Shown here piece after piece: positions 52,769 to 63,700 of a stretch of 64,000 nucleotides of DNA (position 1 is its first letter; each line of letters begins with the position of its first letter). Location of the stretch: NCBI RefSeq assembly GCF_021018805.1, contig NW_026960608.1, positions 992,001 through 1,056,000 of the forward strand. Direction: 5' to 3'. The stretch is from Prinia subflava. Its lineage: Eukaryota > Chordata > Aves > Passeriformes > Cisticolidae. The notes beneath the pieces were generated by a model that saw nothing but the letters and a program-made list of their open reading frames with translations, was not told where the DNA came from and ran no database searches. The translations under genes were made by a program, and so were the position numbers.

Positions 52769-52790
52769 TAGGGATGTCAGGGACTTCTAC
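52769..52790 (+). promoter_or_regulatory. Gamma-type gag stop in readthrough context (element F)
   Basis: TAG followed in frame by GGATGTCAGGGACTT. A stop followed by a G-rich GG-TCAGGG sequence is the context of gammaretroviral gag-pol readthrough. Coding continues in frame for a short distance (GCQGLLPPGVK). Confidence 0.55.
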
Positions 52791-53084
52791 CTCCTGGGGT
52801 CAAAATATCAACAAAAGCCCTTAACTTTAGAGTGCAAATATGAGTAGATTACAATTCAAATAGAACAAAAAAGGGAAAGATTTAAAGCACCAGTTATAAA
52901 ACAAGTAATATTTAGCAAAATAAACAGAAGGGGAATAGAAGATAATTTATTAGTTCAAGAAGCAAAATGTAATTTGCAGGAGAGGAATTTACAAATGCAA
53001 TTAGGTATTGGAATGCTTCCAAAAGAAAAAGAAAATAGTAATTTAACTCCTCCAATTAAAGAAAGATAAAAACCAATATGAACC
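52772..53084 (+). pseudogene. pro: Eroded protease region of element F
   Basis: In frame with gag for about 25 codons, then stops. AT-rich. No DTGA active site is visible. Interrupted by solo LTR C4. Confidence 0.4.
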
Positions 53085-53414
53085 TATCACCGTGGAGGCC
53101 TAACCAGGAAAACAGGCTGGAGACACAGATCTGGGTGCAACAACAGCAGCAGGGCAGAAGACCCGGTTTATTTACAAAAACCTACTTTTATACTTTTACT
53201 ATGAGGCCTGTGGATTGGAGGAAGGAATTCCCACCTCAACACCACATTGGTGGAGGGGACTGTCACACAGTCTTGTTTGTCCCAGCAGAGAATGTAAAAA
53301 CAATGGCTATGTTTATAGAACATAGCTGATGTTTACATTAAAAAAGTGTGAGAAGGTACGAACTTCTCCTTTAATATGAGCGCTCAGCAAAACCGGGAAA
53401 AACTCATGGCAACA
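53085..53414 (-). mobile_element. Solo LTR C4 (family C)
   Basis: The plus-strand ends are TATCACCG and CATGGCAACA, with the exact 6 bp duplication TGAACC (53079-53084 and 53415-53420). On the minus strand it has a TATA-like AGTATAAAAGTAGG and GTAAATAAACC. It aligns with C1 and the 40.7 kb LTR. Confidence 0.92.
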
Positions 53415-54058
53415 TGAACCAAACCTGGAAATAAAGCTAAGTTAAACTTAACCCCTATAATGATATAAGCAACTAACAGAGACCACTTAATACTCACCTT
53501 TAAAGGATTACTGATAAAACTGTTAGGCAAACCTTTAAAAACTGTTTTTTTATAGTGTACAGTTTGAAGTTTTATTATAAATCTCTTAACATTTTAAAGT
53601 CCTCTTAGAAACCATAAGTGTTTTTAAATACCCTCCAATTAGATTTTGAATAAACATTTTTGAAGCTATAATATTGAGTACAGTAATTGTAAAATTGCAA
53701 TACTTTTGTTTTCTAAAATTTAATGGGTATTCTCCAAAAAAGTAGTTTTTTTCATTTCCTACAGTCATGATGAATTTTGTAATTAAGTGTAGAGACATTT
53801 AGTCTTTACCTCCAAAAAGAGACCTATGCTTGTTAAAGGAGTGTCAAAAATAAAATATCTTAGTATTTATTCACAGTCTTTTTACTCTTATTTACCATTT
53901 ATTTAACAAAACCAAGCAACTTATTTGCATCAAGCTCCAAAAATATTAAATAGGGATTATACTGTTCTGTTATAAATGTGTAGCCAATAAAATTAATAAA
54001 AGAATTTTATTAATAATTTACAAAATTGAATTTAGGAAAAAGCCACAAACAAAATCAG
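53415..54058. other. AT-rich sequence, nothing recognised
   Basis: About 640 bases with stops in all frames. May be decayed pol of element F. Confidence 0.35.
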
Positions 54059-54543
54059 TGTCGAGCCCGAGGTTGGCACTGGGTGAACCTAGCTTCAGCC
54101 TCTATCACACCGGAGCTCCCCTGCTCACAATTTCAGACTCTGCAAGACCAGTTTATATAGAGTTTGTTTGGTTGGACAGGGCATTGCCTCATACTTCTTT
54201 GTCTTTCCGATTTCTTTTCCATATTCATGTAATTCTGTCCTCACTGCCGGAAGGTTGAATGGATTTCCAAGTAGAGATGAATAATTGATTCAATTTCTGG
54301 GAATCTTGTATTGGGATGCACACCCTGGATGATGGAGGCTAGATCCATATCAAGCCGTAATTGTTGCGTTGTTGTCGAGTCCATCTCTGGAGTGGGCTTA
54401 TCTCTTCTTGGAGTCACTGTCCTTTCTGTTGCAAACTGTGGTTCTTGCCCAAGTTTCGGGCAAGAGCATTTACAATTCCTGAACATTTTTCTTTATTTCC
54501 AAGCCCGAGTGACTGTTACCATATTCTGTCGGAGTCCAGGACA
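54059..54543 (-). repeat. Probable minus-strand LTR
   Basis: The plus-strand ends TGTCGAGCCCGAGG and GGAGTCCAGGACA give TGTCCTGG...CTCGACA on the minus strand, which also has a TATA-like CTCTATATAAACTGG. No target duplication (ATCAG against TCACT). The family was not seen elsewhere in the window. Confidence 0.5.
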
Positions 54544-55110
54544 TCACTCTGGCCACCCTGAAGGGCTTGGAGACCGGACAGGGGGGTCTGGGATCTGTAC
54601 AAGGGGGTCAGCCAACCTCACACAGAGCCCAGGAGGACACTGCTTTTGATCCCTGTCCATGGGAGTGAATGCCCACATTGTATGAAGAATCACAAGCTGA
54701 AAGAATTCGAAATAAGTAGTAGTTAGTTTATCACAGAATGTAAATGTAGAATCTAGGATTTTTAGTATATGGGTGTGAAGAGGCAAGATGGAATTGAGGA
54801 GTGGTCCTGTCCTCCTTGCTCTTGTTCTCGTCCCCCATCTTTTGCTGAGTTGGATTTCAAGGATTGGTTTAGAGTAGAAATGACATGTTAACATAGGTAG
54901 TAAGTATTGGCAAAATTTTGTAAATAAAAAGTATGTTTTGGATGGTGGTTGGGTCAGGGAGAGCATACATAAAGTCCAGGACATTCTGTTCTGCCTGAGT
55001 CTGCCGCGTGTCCTGCTCTGCTGGGGACACCTTGCAGAGCTGAGAAAGAACTAAGAGATAATGAAAGAATAAACAACCTTGGAAACACGAACTGGCAGAC
55101 TTTGTCTTCT
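54544..55110 (+). repeat. Probable 5' LTR (3' part) of class II element E
   Basis: The polyadenylation signal GAATAAACAACC at about 55063 is followed by U5-like sequence. It lies about 600 bases upstream of the E gag start, as in G. The left end could not be fixed. Confidence 0.45.
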
Positions 55111-55677
55111 CTGGCTCTGGACCTTTCAGGCAAGAAAAGCTCGAAAACCCTTTATACCTCGCGGAACAGCAACCCCGAGGAGAATCACAGGGAAAAGCTA
55201 CTCTGAGAGAGTGGTGCCCAATCACCTCAACAGCCATGCACTCTCAGAAAGCCAGATGCCAGAACTTCAACACTAGAAGACAAAAAGAAGACACTCAGCA
55301 AATTGCGGACCTTGGAAAACCTGAGATGGCGACTCCTGACTCTTCTTCTGCTTCTAGCGTGAGGTGTTTCAGAGGGAAAGGGCACTTCACCACCAAATCT
55401 TGAGGATGAGATCTTTTGGGTGGGCGTGGCCCAGCAGGCCTGGCCCAGTGGGCACACAGCCAGCCCTCTGATGGTGATTAGCCAGAAGCTGAACTCCTGA
55501 AAAAATCATAGGAAAATCTCTGAAGAGACACTGCCCTTGAATTCGGCCTGAGACGGATCTCCAAGACGCCTGGACACCATCATCCTACAGCTGCTGGACG
55601 GCAAGGGACACCCCCGGATCAAGTTCAACCGAACGGCAAAGCTTGCATCTAGGTGAGACAGGTTTAAAATCCAGAGC
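55111..55677 (+). promoter_or_regulatory. Leader of element E with putative splice donor at 55653
   Basis: A TGGTGCCCAATCACC sequence near 55213 may be a PBS remnant. ATCTAGGTGAGACAG at 55648-55662 is a splice donor just before the gag ATG at 55678, closely matching A and G. Confidence 0.5.
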
Positions 55678-55698
55678 ATGGGGGGGAACATATCCCAA

Positions 55699-55830
55699 GA
55701 GCAATTGCACACGTTACCATCTCTGCAGAGCCTGATTGCTGCACAGCCTGCAGATCTCTCTAAGGAGCAATTACATATCTTATCAGCTCTGCAGAGCCTG
55801 ATCGCTGCACAGCCTGCCGCTTTCTCTAAC
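55699..55830 (+). repeat. 66-bp tandem duplication in the matrix domain of E gag
   Basis: Two copies of a 22-codon unit beginning EQLH: LPSLQSLIAAQPADLSK, then ILSALQSLIAAQPAAFSN. They differ at several synonymous and a few nonsynonymous sites, so the duplication is not very recent. Confidence 0.85.
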
Positions 55831-57897
55831 AAGGAGCCATCAGCTCTTCTGCAATGGGTTTGCCTCGAATATCCACACTGTAAAATGGAACTACTGTTCC
55901 AAACAGAATTTTGGAAAGAGGTGAACAGAAAGCTGTATCAAAAAGTCACAACGAGAGATAAAGCAGCTCTCAAATTGTTGGCACCAGCAAGAGCATTGCT
56001 GGAAACAGTATCACAGCATACCGTGGAAGAATTAAAATTCCTGCAGCAGCAGAGAGTCAAAGAAGAATCAGATTCCCAGCCCTCTGAGCAACAGCCAGCC
56101 CACATCCCAATTGCAACCCCAGAAAGGGGACTAGTACTGTCCCCGACATCCCCACAATCTATAAGCCTGCCACAAACCTCCTCACCAATTCCGGGAAGAT
56201 TACAGCTCCTCATTCATCCTGCTTCACAGGAAAACCTTGATATTGTAATAAATGTCAATCAATCGCTTTTTGGCTTTTTGGAAATTTAATAAAAAGAAAA
56301 ATGGTTAAAGAAATAGTAATACAAATACAATGATAAAAGTTAAACAATTTAGAGCAGGACAATTTATGAGACAATAAGAGCAAAGAAGGTAGCCCGGGAC
56401 TACCGTCCCCCCTCCCTTCTAGACAAAGGCTAGAAAGGAGAAGGGCAACCTAGAGAGAAATCTCTCTCCTTTTCAGCAACCTCCTTATGACTATGCATAT
56501 TTTATTTAAAACAATCGTTTACTTGTCTTTCAATTCCCTGGCGTCTGCAAGTCTGGTTTAAGTCTTTGAAGAGGTTGCTTCTGTTGATAAGGGAGCCATA
56601 AATTCTTCTTCAGTAGAGGATTTCTTGTAACTGTTATCTCTGTACGAAGACTTCTCTCTTGGTCTCCAGGCAGACCACTTTCACAGCTTCAACAACGAAA
56701 ACAACAACAAAGAAAGCTTTCATCAACTCCTGAAGAGAAAAAAGTTCAAGATATTCTAGCTCAGAAACAGCAGCAAACATTCATCGTTGATGACAACAAA
56801 TCAGTTCAAACTCCACATGATTTTTGGACTGCAGCACAAGCTCCTTTTTCCACTTAATCACAATCATTTTTATTTACAAAAGATTTTTTAAAGCAATTAT
56901 TCCTTCAGTTGAAAGACTGCTCTGGAATTTTATCCAAATTTAGCAATGCGTTTCCCTCAATTACCCCTTCCAGCACAAGGTAGCCACACCCTTTCTGAAT
57001 CCTCTCTAAATAATCCCTACACATTTGTACCAATGCTACCTGCTGGGTCAGCAGCGACTTCAGCTGTGATTTCCCTTCACTGTGCCGCACAAGTATTATG
57101 TGCAGCACAGAGAAAGCAATTCCCCGGTCCTCATACAGGAGGGGGAGAAAATGATTTACAATTTCCACTCCTCATCCAGGAGAGGAAGAAAAGCCAGAAA
57201 TGGCAGCAAGCTCCAAAATGGAAGAAACAGCATCATGGCAACAGCAAATGAATCCCATTCCTTCAGATTCACAGGATAAAAGAATTATCACAGACTGCAA
57301 AGAAATCAAAAAGAAAACATTGAAAGAAAAGAGCTTTGATATAGTGAACATGGAAAGTATGGTGTTACCAGTGACTTATGATTTACAGGATGCAAATCCA
57401 AGACAGGAGCAATCAGATTACGATGTGCTCAGAGACTTGAGAAAAGTGAGGCGAGAAAATGGTTTGAAGTCTCTGTACTTCAAACAGTTTTTAAAGGAAT
57501 GCTAAATGGAGGAAAGCTCTCCAGGAACTGAGAAACAGATACCAAGGAGGAGTGAATGCAACTCTCACCATGTTGCAGATGGCAGGGGACATACCACATG
57601 ACAGACCTGAAATTCAAGCCAGGGACTTGCCATGACAGGTGCTGGCAGACATCAGAAATGCAGCACAAAAAACAATTTTGCAAATCCCATTGACTGAAAC
57701 ACCTGAAAACATTTATACAATAATCCAGTAAGGACCTTCAAAGTCTTTCATGTCATTTCTCGGTCGCCTCAAAAAGGCAATGGTCAGGCAAGTGAACAAT
57801 GAAATAGCAAAGCTACACCTGCTTCAATTCCTTGCTTTTGTGAATGCAAATGCAGAATGTAGATACATCATCAATGCAATGCCTGGTCGACCGTCTC

Positions 57898-57962
57898 TGG
57901 CAGAGATGGTGAAGGCAGAAATGGTGAGGGCAGAGATGGTGAAGGCAGAAATGGTGGAAGCA
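57898..57962 (+). repeat. 15-bp coding repeat at the capsid end of E gag
   Basis: Four units of GCAGA(G/A)ATGGTGA(A/G)G encode (K/R)AEMV repeats between the capsid helices. Confidence 0.85.
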
Positions 57963-58254
57963 TGCAGTGAAGTGGACACACCTCAGCACTTCGCCTCAGT
58001 GCAGGCCTGTGTCTGAAAAGAGCAGCTTGAAAGGATTCCCCGAGCCTGAGATGAAGGAATTCTCACAACACTTCAACAAGTGTTTGAACAGAACAATACG
58101 TGGACATCATAAGAAAAGACCAGAAGAAGAAAACACAATCATTTGTCTCTTCGTTGTGGAGCAATCGATCATTGTGTGGGAAACACAATGTAGGAAAGGG
58201 ACATCCTATCATAAAGAAGATAAAATAGAAAATGAAATGGAAATGAGTTTTTAG

Positions 58255-58739
58255 CCAGAGTTATTCATGGTGTGCAAGTTTGAGTTAGGTTATGTTTCAA
58301 CATTTTAGTGTTGTTGAGATCGATTTTTGTATGGTTTGGTTTGAGTTACATATTGTTAATTATATCATTTTAAAGTTTATTTCAAGTTTGGACCCTGATG
58401 AGTTTAAATTTATATATAAGTTTCATGAAGTTTAAGTAGTAATGAATTTATATTTTATTGATTTGCTATATATGGATTTTATAAAGTTATGACAATTTGT
58501 AGGTTTTTTATCAAGACTTGCTTATGTTGAATTTAAGTGTTGTTTGATTTAAAAGCTCGTTTAAAGTTTATAAAAGGTATGTTTGTTTAATTTGCAAAGT
58601 TTAATTATTTCTTTTCAGAAATGAGACAGTTTCAATTGAAATGATGATGATGGAACATTGATAAATAAGGTCGATTTTATTGTTGGCTGTGAATTGTTTC
58701 AGTCTTTTGTGTTTCATTTTGAATTCATAAGTGTATGAG
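58255..58739 (+). pseudogene. T-rich, C-poor interior of element E (left of LTR D1)
   Basis: No protein motif. The plus strand is strongly T-rich with very few C, unlike the A-rich gag of the same element. Expected to hold nucleocapsid, pro or pol, but nothing is recognisable. Confidence 0.4.
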
Positions 58740-60115
58740 TGTCGTGGTTGGGGGGGGGAGGTGAATTCCTCCAGGGGGATGTGGGCAGTCCAATCAGTGA
58801 TCAGCTTTTCTGCTGGCACCTGGGTTGGTCACTCAGAGGTTTGGACATGCCTCTGAGGACACAAAGAGTTAAAAGCAGGAGTCTGAGGGGCTCGGCCTCT
58901 TTTCGGATCTGGGTTTTCAGCAGAGAGACGTCTCCAGTCTCCTTCCCCCGCCTGGCCACGAGGCTGGGTGGGGGAGGGGAAACACGTGGTCGGCTCAGGT
59001 AAGCCGGAGCCCCCCGGGGGGGGGGGAGAAGAGAGGGGACAGGACTAGAACTGAGCTGCCCCGTCCAGGATGGAGGGGTGGAAAACTGTAGAAGTGCCTT
59101 CTGTGTGTGCTCACCCCCCTCCTCCCCCCCAAACTCCGAGAGAAGGTGCTCAGCCATGTAGAGAGTTGCCGAGCCTAGGAATGCCTCCGCCTGCAGCACC
59201 CTGCCGAGAAGAAACTGTTAACCCTTGCTTGGCAAAAAGAAACTTTTCTTAGACATTGATTCTCATGACTGGTAGTTTTCAGAGAGAGGGAAGCGACCTG
59301 AGACCGAGATGATAAAGCATGATTAGAAAGAACTCGATGGAAGAATGAGAAGAGTAGCCTTGGAGCTAGACTTTTCTTGCATAATGTCAGCCATGGACTG
59401 AACTTGAGTCTCTTTTGAACATAAACTGCATTTTTGGGTGGATACAGCTGCCCCTGCTTTTGCTACAGTGACTGGCACTTTGAAGAGTGGAGCGAGCAGA
59501 GAAAAGAGGGGGAGGGTGAGGTGGCACCCTCTGCCCTCAGGGCAGACCTGCTCCTGGAACCCTGGCCCCTGGGTAAAAAGGGGAGAGCTTGGCATGCAAG
59601 TATCCTTAAAAGAGCCCTGTATGCAGTTTTCAGCCTGTGGACAGCGGTGAGAGCGCTGGACATAGGAAAAAGAGAGTGTCACCCTGGCAGACCTCTCTGG
59701 GCGGTGCCACGGGTGACATGGAAACACATAAGGGGTGGACCCGTGTTTTCTGAGGAACAGTCTGTGGTGCGAGAGAGACTCCTCTCTCCCTTGCTGAATT
59801 GAAGATTAGTTTGTTTTTGAGTGGTGATTGTTTGATCTAAAACCCAAGGGTTGGTCTGTGAAGAGTGATGGGTGGGGAGGTAGAAACTGGGAGAAGAAAT
59901 GTTCTAAGAAGTTTTTATTTCTGTCTCTGTGTGTGTTTAAGAGTATTTCTGTCCCTGTTCTTATGTAATTAATAAAGTTTTGGTGGGTTTTTTTTTTTTA
60001 TTTTCAAGATTTAAGCCTGCTCTGCTCTGTTCCTGATCACATCCCACAGGAGTTGTTAGAGAAAAAACATATATTCATGGGTGCACTAACATCTGGCCAG
60101 TGCTAACCCATGACA
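58740..60115 (+). mobile_element. Solo LTR D1 (family D, about 1.38 kb)
   Basis: It begins TGTCGTGGTTGGGG and ends GCTAACCCATGACA, with the exact 5 bp duplication ATGAG (58735-58739 and 60116-60120). The polyadenylation signal TTAATAAAGTT is near 59970. It is the opposite-orientation counterpart of 25083-26547. The 122- to 134-codon frames within it are not called. Confidence 0.92.
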
Positions 60116-61015
60116 ATGAGAGTCTCAAAATATAATTTGTTGAAATGTTAAGTATTGATGTATTGATTATATAGTGTGAATATATATATATAAATAGGCA
60201 GTACTTATAAGTTGATATTGCAGTCAGGTTTTTATGCTTTGTCATTTGTTTATATAGTTTTTCAAAAGGCATTTGTCATTTTTGAATTTTTCTATTTGTT
60301 TTTTAGCCATTTAAGCATTTTGTAAATGCTATTGTTGAAAAATGTAGTTGTGTTGTTAAGTGCAAGTCAGAATTTTTTCTTAAGTTTCATTTTAAATATC
60401 TTGTTTGTCTCTTTTGTAATCAATTTTGTATGTTTTATATAATGTTTTCCAGACTGCATCTCGTTTTGAAGTTTCATTTGATTTTTTAAATGTTATTCAT
60501 TCTTTTTGAATGAGATTTTGAGTTTGTTTTGGTACCTCTTGTGTGAGTAGAGGCACTGCATTTCAGTTTGTTAAATTTTTAAGCGTTTTTCAGGTCTTGG
60601 AGAGATACCTGAAGCATCATTGATGATTTTCCATCAGCTGTTGATCCTGTGTTTGTTCCAATTGGTATTCCACTGTCTTCACGAAAAGTTTCAGAAAAGA
60701 TGAGTTCCTGAGTGATCTGATCAATTTTTCATCTTAAGTTTTAAGTGTTTCTTTTGTGTAAAAATGTTATGACAGTTTGTTGTATTTTGGGCATTTTATG
60801 TTTATTGTTGTTAGAGGTTTTATTTAAAGGATATATTAAAGAGCATCACTCCAACTTGAAGTTTGGGTCCTGGCCAGACCCTGATTTTAACTTGATGGAT
60901 GTTGTTTGCCAACAAAGCCCAGAGGTTTCTGCTCCAAAAAATAATATGCAAGTTATCTTGACTTGGCAATTTCATCCTATTAATGTAACAGCTGAATCAA
61001 CTTTGAGGTGAAACC
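60116..61015 (+). pseudogene. T-rich interior of element E (right of LTR D1)
   Basis: Continues the C-poor composition of 58255-58739 to about 60500, then becomes more mixed. An 88-codon frame at 60745-61011 begins with a hydrophobic stretch (CCILGILCLLLLEVLF) and contains WPDPDFNLMDVVCQQ. It might be an env or accessory remnant but was not identified. Confidence 0.35.
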
Positions 61016-61560
61016 TGATAGCCTTGCCCGGGAAAGGGTATCAGGATCTTCACTGAAGGAAAGTGTTTCAGCAGTTTGCAGTCTCTGAGGTGATGGCAAA
61101 AATGTTTTGATAATTATGCTTCATTTTCATTGGTATGCCGAATTTTGTCTTTGTGTTGTGCATTCTTGTCATTGAAGTCTTTTGTCATGTTTTAGAGTAC
61201 TCATGTCATGTTTTATATCTCAAAAAAATTGAAATAACCTTTATGGTTCAAAAGGAGAGGGGAGGAATGTTGAGTGCAAATTTAAGCAGAATTCTGAATG
61301 ATGAGGAAAATTTAGTATGTTTTAAACTTTTGACAAGTTCTTTTGTAGAGTCCATTTCCCCATGCATGAAGTGGAACTTGAAGAGAAATGTGAAGAGAAT
61401 CCTTTAGTCTTGAGCAAAAACCCAGACACAGGATGGATTGAGAAATCATTTAAATTGAAGGTTTGGGGCAGGGGATGTGCTTGTGTTTTCACAGGAGGTG
61501 AAAATGAGCATCAGCAAGGCACGAGAACCTCTGCCAAAGTCAACGGCATCTGAAGCTGGT
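61016..61560 (+). pseudogene. pol: Integrase C-terminal domain of element E
   Basis: At 61362-61500 the frame encodes NPLVLSKNPDTGWIEKSFK then LKVWGRGCACVFTG, homologous to the integrase C-terminal domain of G at 35440-35540. The catalytic core is absent. The sequence then follows the G arrangement (a Lys/Ala/Ser-rich end) into env. Confidence 0.7.
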
Positions 61561-62226
61561 CCCAGAAACGGAGAAGCAAGCATGCAGACGTGAGCTGGTG
61601 TCAAGACTGCCGACATCTCTTTATTTGGCGTGCAGAAGATTTTTGGGACTTGAGTGGTGTTGCATTTCAGAGATTCCCACAGAGAGTTCAATCAAGTATT
61701 TTACTTGTGCCTCGTGTTCTCACCGATTGCCTTGGGCAGTGGGGTGGTTTCATCCATGATTCAGTCAAGGGAGAATGGTTGGGAAACTCTGGCCAGTGCA
61801 TCAGAGTTGAACATCTTTCGTTTGATATACTCAAGATCAGGGAAATTATTTTCAACATGTTTTATGAGTTTGTTAGCAGGCAGGTGATCGAGCAGGTAGT
61901 CGATCCGAGAGGACATCCCTCCAGCAATTTCACAGTTCATTTTCAACCTAGTGGACAAATGGGATGTTCAAATGAAATTCTTTTCTGTGGTTCTTTGTGA
62001 ACCCCAGGAATGAGAAATTTTTGGTTCAGCAAAAAAGAATTTTTGCAAAAAATTTGGTCTTTCCAGGAGTGACACGAAAGAGATAACATCATAGATGTCA
62101 TTCCAAATCATGATTTGTAAAAGTGCATCATCTTGGTGTAACTACACTGAGATGTCAGATAAACTATCGAGCCAGGTTCCAATGCAATTGCCGCAAGGGA
62201 TCTTTTTCATTTGTGAAGAAAGAACT
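61561..62226 (+). pseudogene. env: env surface subunit remnant of element E
   Basis: Eroded, but at 62110-62226 the frame gives SASSWCNYTEMSDKLSSQVP and MQLPQGIFFICEERT, matching the surface subunit C-terminal region of G (MTSWCNQTK...IQLPKGIWLICRDRAW, about 36150-36270). It is cut at 62227 by the family B LTR, so TM should lie beyond that element. Confidence 0.65.
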
Positions 62227-62563
62227 TGTGGGCCTGACAATTGGTCTGAATTTAGGCTTCAGGCTCTGCCAGTGTCTGTGTGAAAGGCAGACGAGCAACT
62301 TTCTCATGTTAGCCTGAGAAATCTAAAGGAGGAATTCAAACAAACCTTCAGAAGTGAGAAACCATCCGCAGGTGGTGTTTTTTCCAACATGTTTACTGGA
62401 AAGAAATGTTTACTAAAGGGTGTAGACACTGAATAACCAATGATGTTCTTTGTACCAAACTACTCTATAAAAGTAGAATTTAGAAGAATAAAGGTTGCTC
62501 TCATCTTTACCATCATGGAGAGTCATGTTGTTATTCCTGTGCCATCCGAAAACCATAGCAACA
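62227..62563 (+). repeat. 5' LTR of provirus B5
   Basis: TGTGGGCCTGAC to CATAGCAACA. TATA-like CTATAAAAGTAG near 62465 and AGAATAAAGG near 62486. Very similar to 51243-51578, and shares its order with the reversed copies B3 and B4. Confidence 0.92.
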
Positions 62564-62565
62564 TC

Positions 62566-62583
62566 TGGTGACCTGACGTTTTT
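62566..62583 (+). promoter_or_regulatory. Primer-binding site of provirus B5
   Basis: TGGTGACCTGACGTTTTT begins two bases after the LTR, as in provirus A. tRNA not assigned. Confidence 0.65.
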
Positions 62584-62647
62584 AAAGAAGTTCAGCGCAG
62601 CCGGGACTGATTCATGCAGCAAAGCTTGAAAATTGCTACCTGTCTCC

Positions 62648-62662
62648 GCAGAGAGGTAAGTG
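62648..62662 (+). promoter_or_regulatory. Putative splice donor in the leader of B5
   Basis: GCAGAGAGGTAAGTG matches the 5' splice-site consensus very well, with the cut before GT at 62656. Confidence 0.65.
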
Positions 62663-63700
62663 AAATATCTCCACTCTTTTTCTAAAGAATGCTGGTCCTG
62701 CTGACCATGGAAAAAGATCAATCCTGCCAAAAGACAGCAGGTTGGACGGCACCCAGCACAGCTGGACTTTAATTTCTAGAACAGACAGCCCGGGCAGAGG
62801 TTCCAGAAAAACCTGGGGAACCCCTCTCCTGAGAGAGGACAGCTTGTGCCTTTCCCGACAAGAGCAGCTGGAATCCTTCGCTGCCGACAGCTTCTTTCGC
62901 TCCCCCGACTTCTTTCGCGTCTATCTGGCCGAGATCAAAGCGAGCGTATGCAAGCCTCTCCTGGCCAGCAGAGATGGTGCTTCCTTGGCTTTTCCTTCTC
63001 CTTTCTTCATACCATGGATGGCTGTGCAGTGGTTCCTGCATTATCAGCCACTGCGACTGGTCTGTACCATGACTTTAAAAGATGCTAGCCCATCCAAGAT
63101 AGAGCTGGTCAGATTCCGACCCTGAGTGTGACACAACGATCCTTTCCTCCTCGGCGTGGCCCAGCATCTGGCCTGCGGACGGGACCGGGATCGAAAACCT
63201 TTGATCCCTCTATATCCTTCTGTGTGTTTAGGGCGAAAAGTTCACTTTATGAGTGTTTTATGCTACCTGTGCTTGTTTTTATGATTGCCTGGGTGAGTTT
63301 GGGCTCGTCTTTCGTTGTTTCTCTGTGTTTTAACTTTGTTCTTTCCCTTGCGCGGGGGTGGGGGATGCGGTGAGACAGAGGCATGGCAGCACAGATGCGG
63401 TCTCCCTGCCTTCTCTCTCTCTCTGTCTCTTGCCGTGCCTAGTCCCTCTTTCTCCCTGCAGTGGAACGGGGTCAGACCATCCCCCCCCGCCACACACACA
63501 CCTTTTCTGTTTTCCCTATGGGCAGTTCTCTCCCCACATCCATGGTTTCGCGGGCGCGATGGGAGAAGGGAGACCCGTGCCATGGAGGGAGGGCGGCAGC
63601 TGGTGCCAGCCCCCGCCTCCCTCTGATGCCTTAGGGCTGGATTTTCTGTTTTGTTTGATAGCATTGAGTGGTGCTGGGATCTCTTCACAGGGTGATGGGG
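62663..63700 (+). other. Unrecognised 5' internal region of B5
   Basis: Mixed GC-rich sequence with CT-rich tracts (63405-63440) and several overlapping short frames (up to 155 codons). No gag motif. The 62742-63125 frame is not supported by any family resemblance. Confidence 0.35.

Larger units (their letters stand above)
48425..52771 (+). pseudogene. gag: gag of element F, interrupted by two solo LTRs
   Basis: Leader to about 48700, then a badly eroded gag. Matrix-like pieces lie at about 48900-50130 and a Pro-rich spacer at about 50640-50720 (PPPYPLPPNVPSLPP). Capsid lies at about 50880-51240 and 51585-51890: EEWLERLRK-like, MAQYSGINSDTVAGQ, HAKPDWQNKKINDLLKEA, the gamma-type capsid end. 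A degenerate zinc knuckle (ICHYYKENGYLRQNC) lies at about 52668-52712, with the second Cys replaced by Tyr. LTR B1 (51243-51578) and LTR L1 (51921-52603) interrupt it. The frame ends in TAG at 52769-52771. Confidence 0.7.
55678..58254 (+). pseudogene. gag: gag of element E
   Basis: The ATG at 55678 gives MGGNISQEQLH (Gly2). Matrix runs to about 56060 and contains a tandem duplication (55699-55830). It continues to TAA at 56287. 56290-56700 is noncoding, probably an insertion. The Pro/Gln-rich spacer resumes near 56730 (STPEEKKVQDILAQKQQQ). Capsid lies at about 57360-57960 with a frameshift; the major homology region is FMSFLGRLKKAMVRQ, followed by FVNANAECRYIINAMPGRPSL and a run of KAEMV repeats. 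A degraded tail follows to 58254. The motifs match gag of A and G, so class II. Confidence 0.8.

Noticed and set aside
54054..54549. Target duplication for the minus-strand LTR at 54059-54543
   Set aside because: ATCAG against TCACT; not a match, so solo-LTR status is unproven.
58740..60115. Frames of 122-134 codons as coding genes
   Set aside because: Inside the D1 LTR, GC-rich and overlapping on both strands; no resemblance to known proteins.
62742..63125. 127-codon frame as gag of provirus B5
   Set aside because: Low-complexity, overlapped by other frames, and lacks Met-Gly start, major homology region or zinc knuckle.
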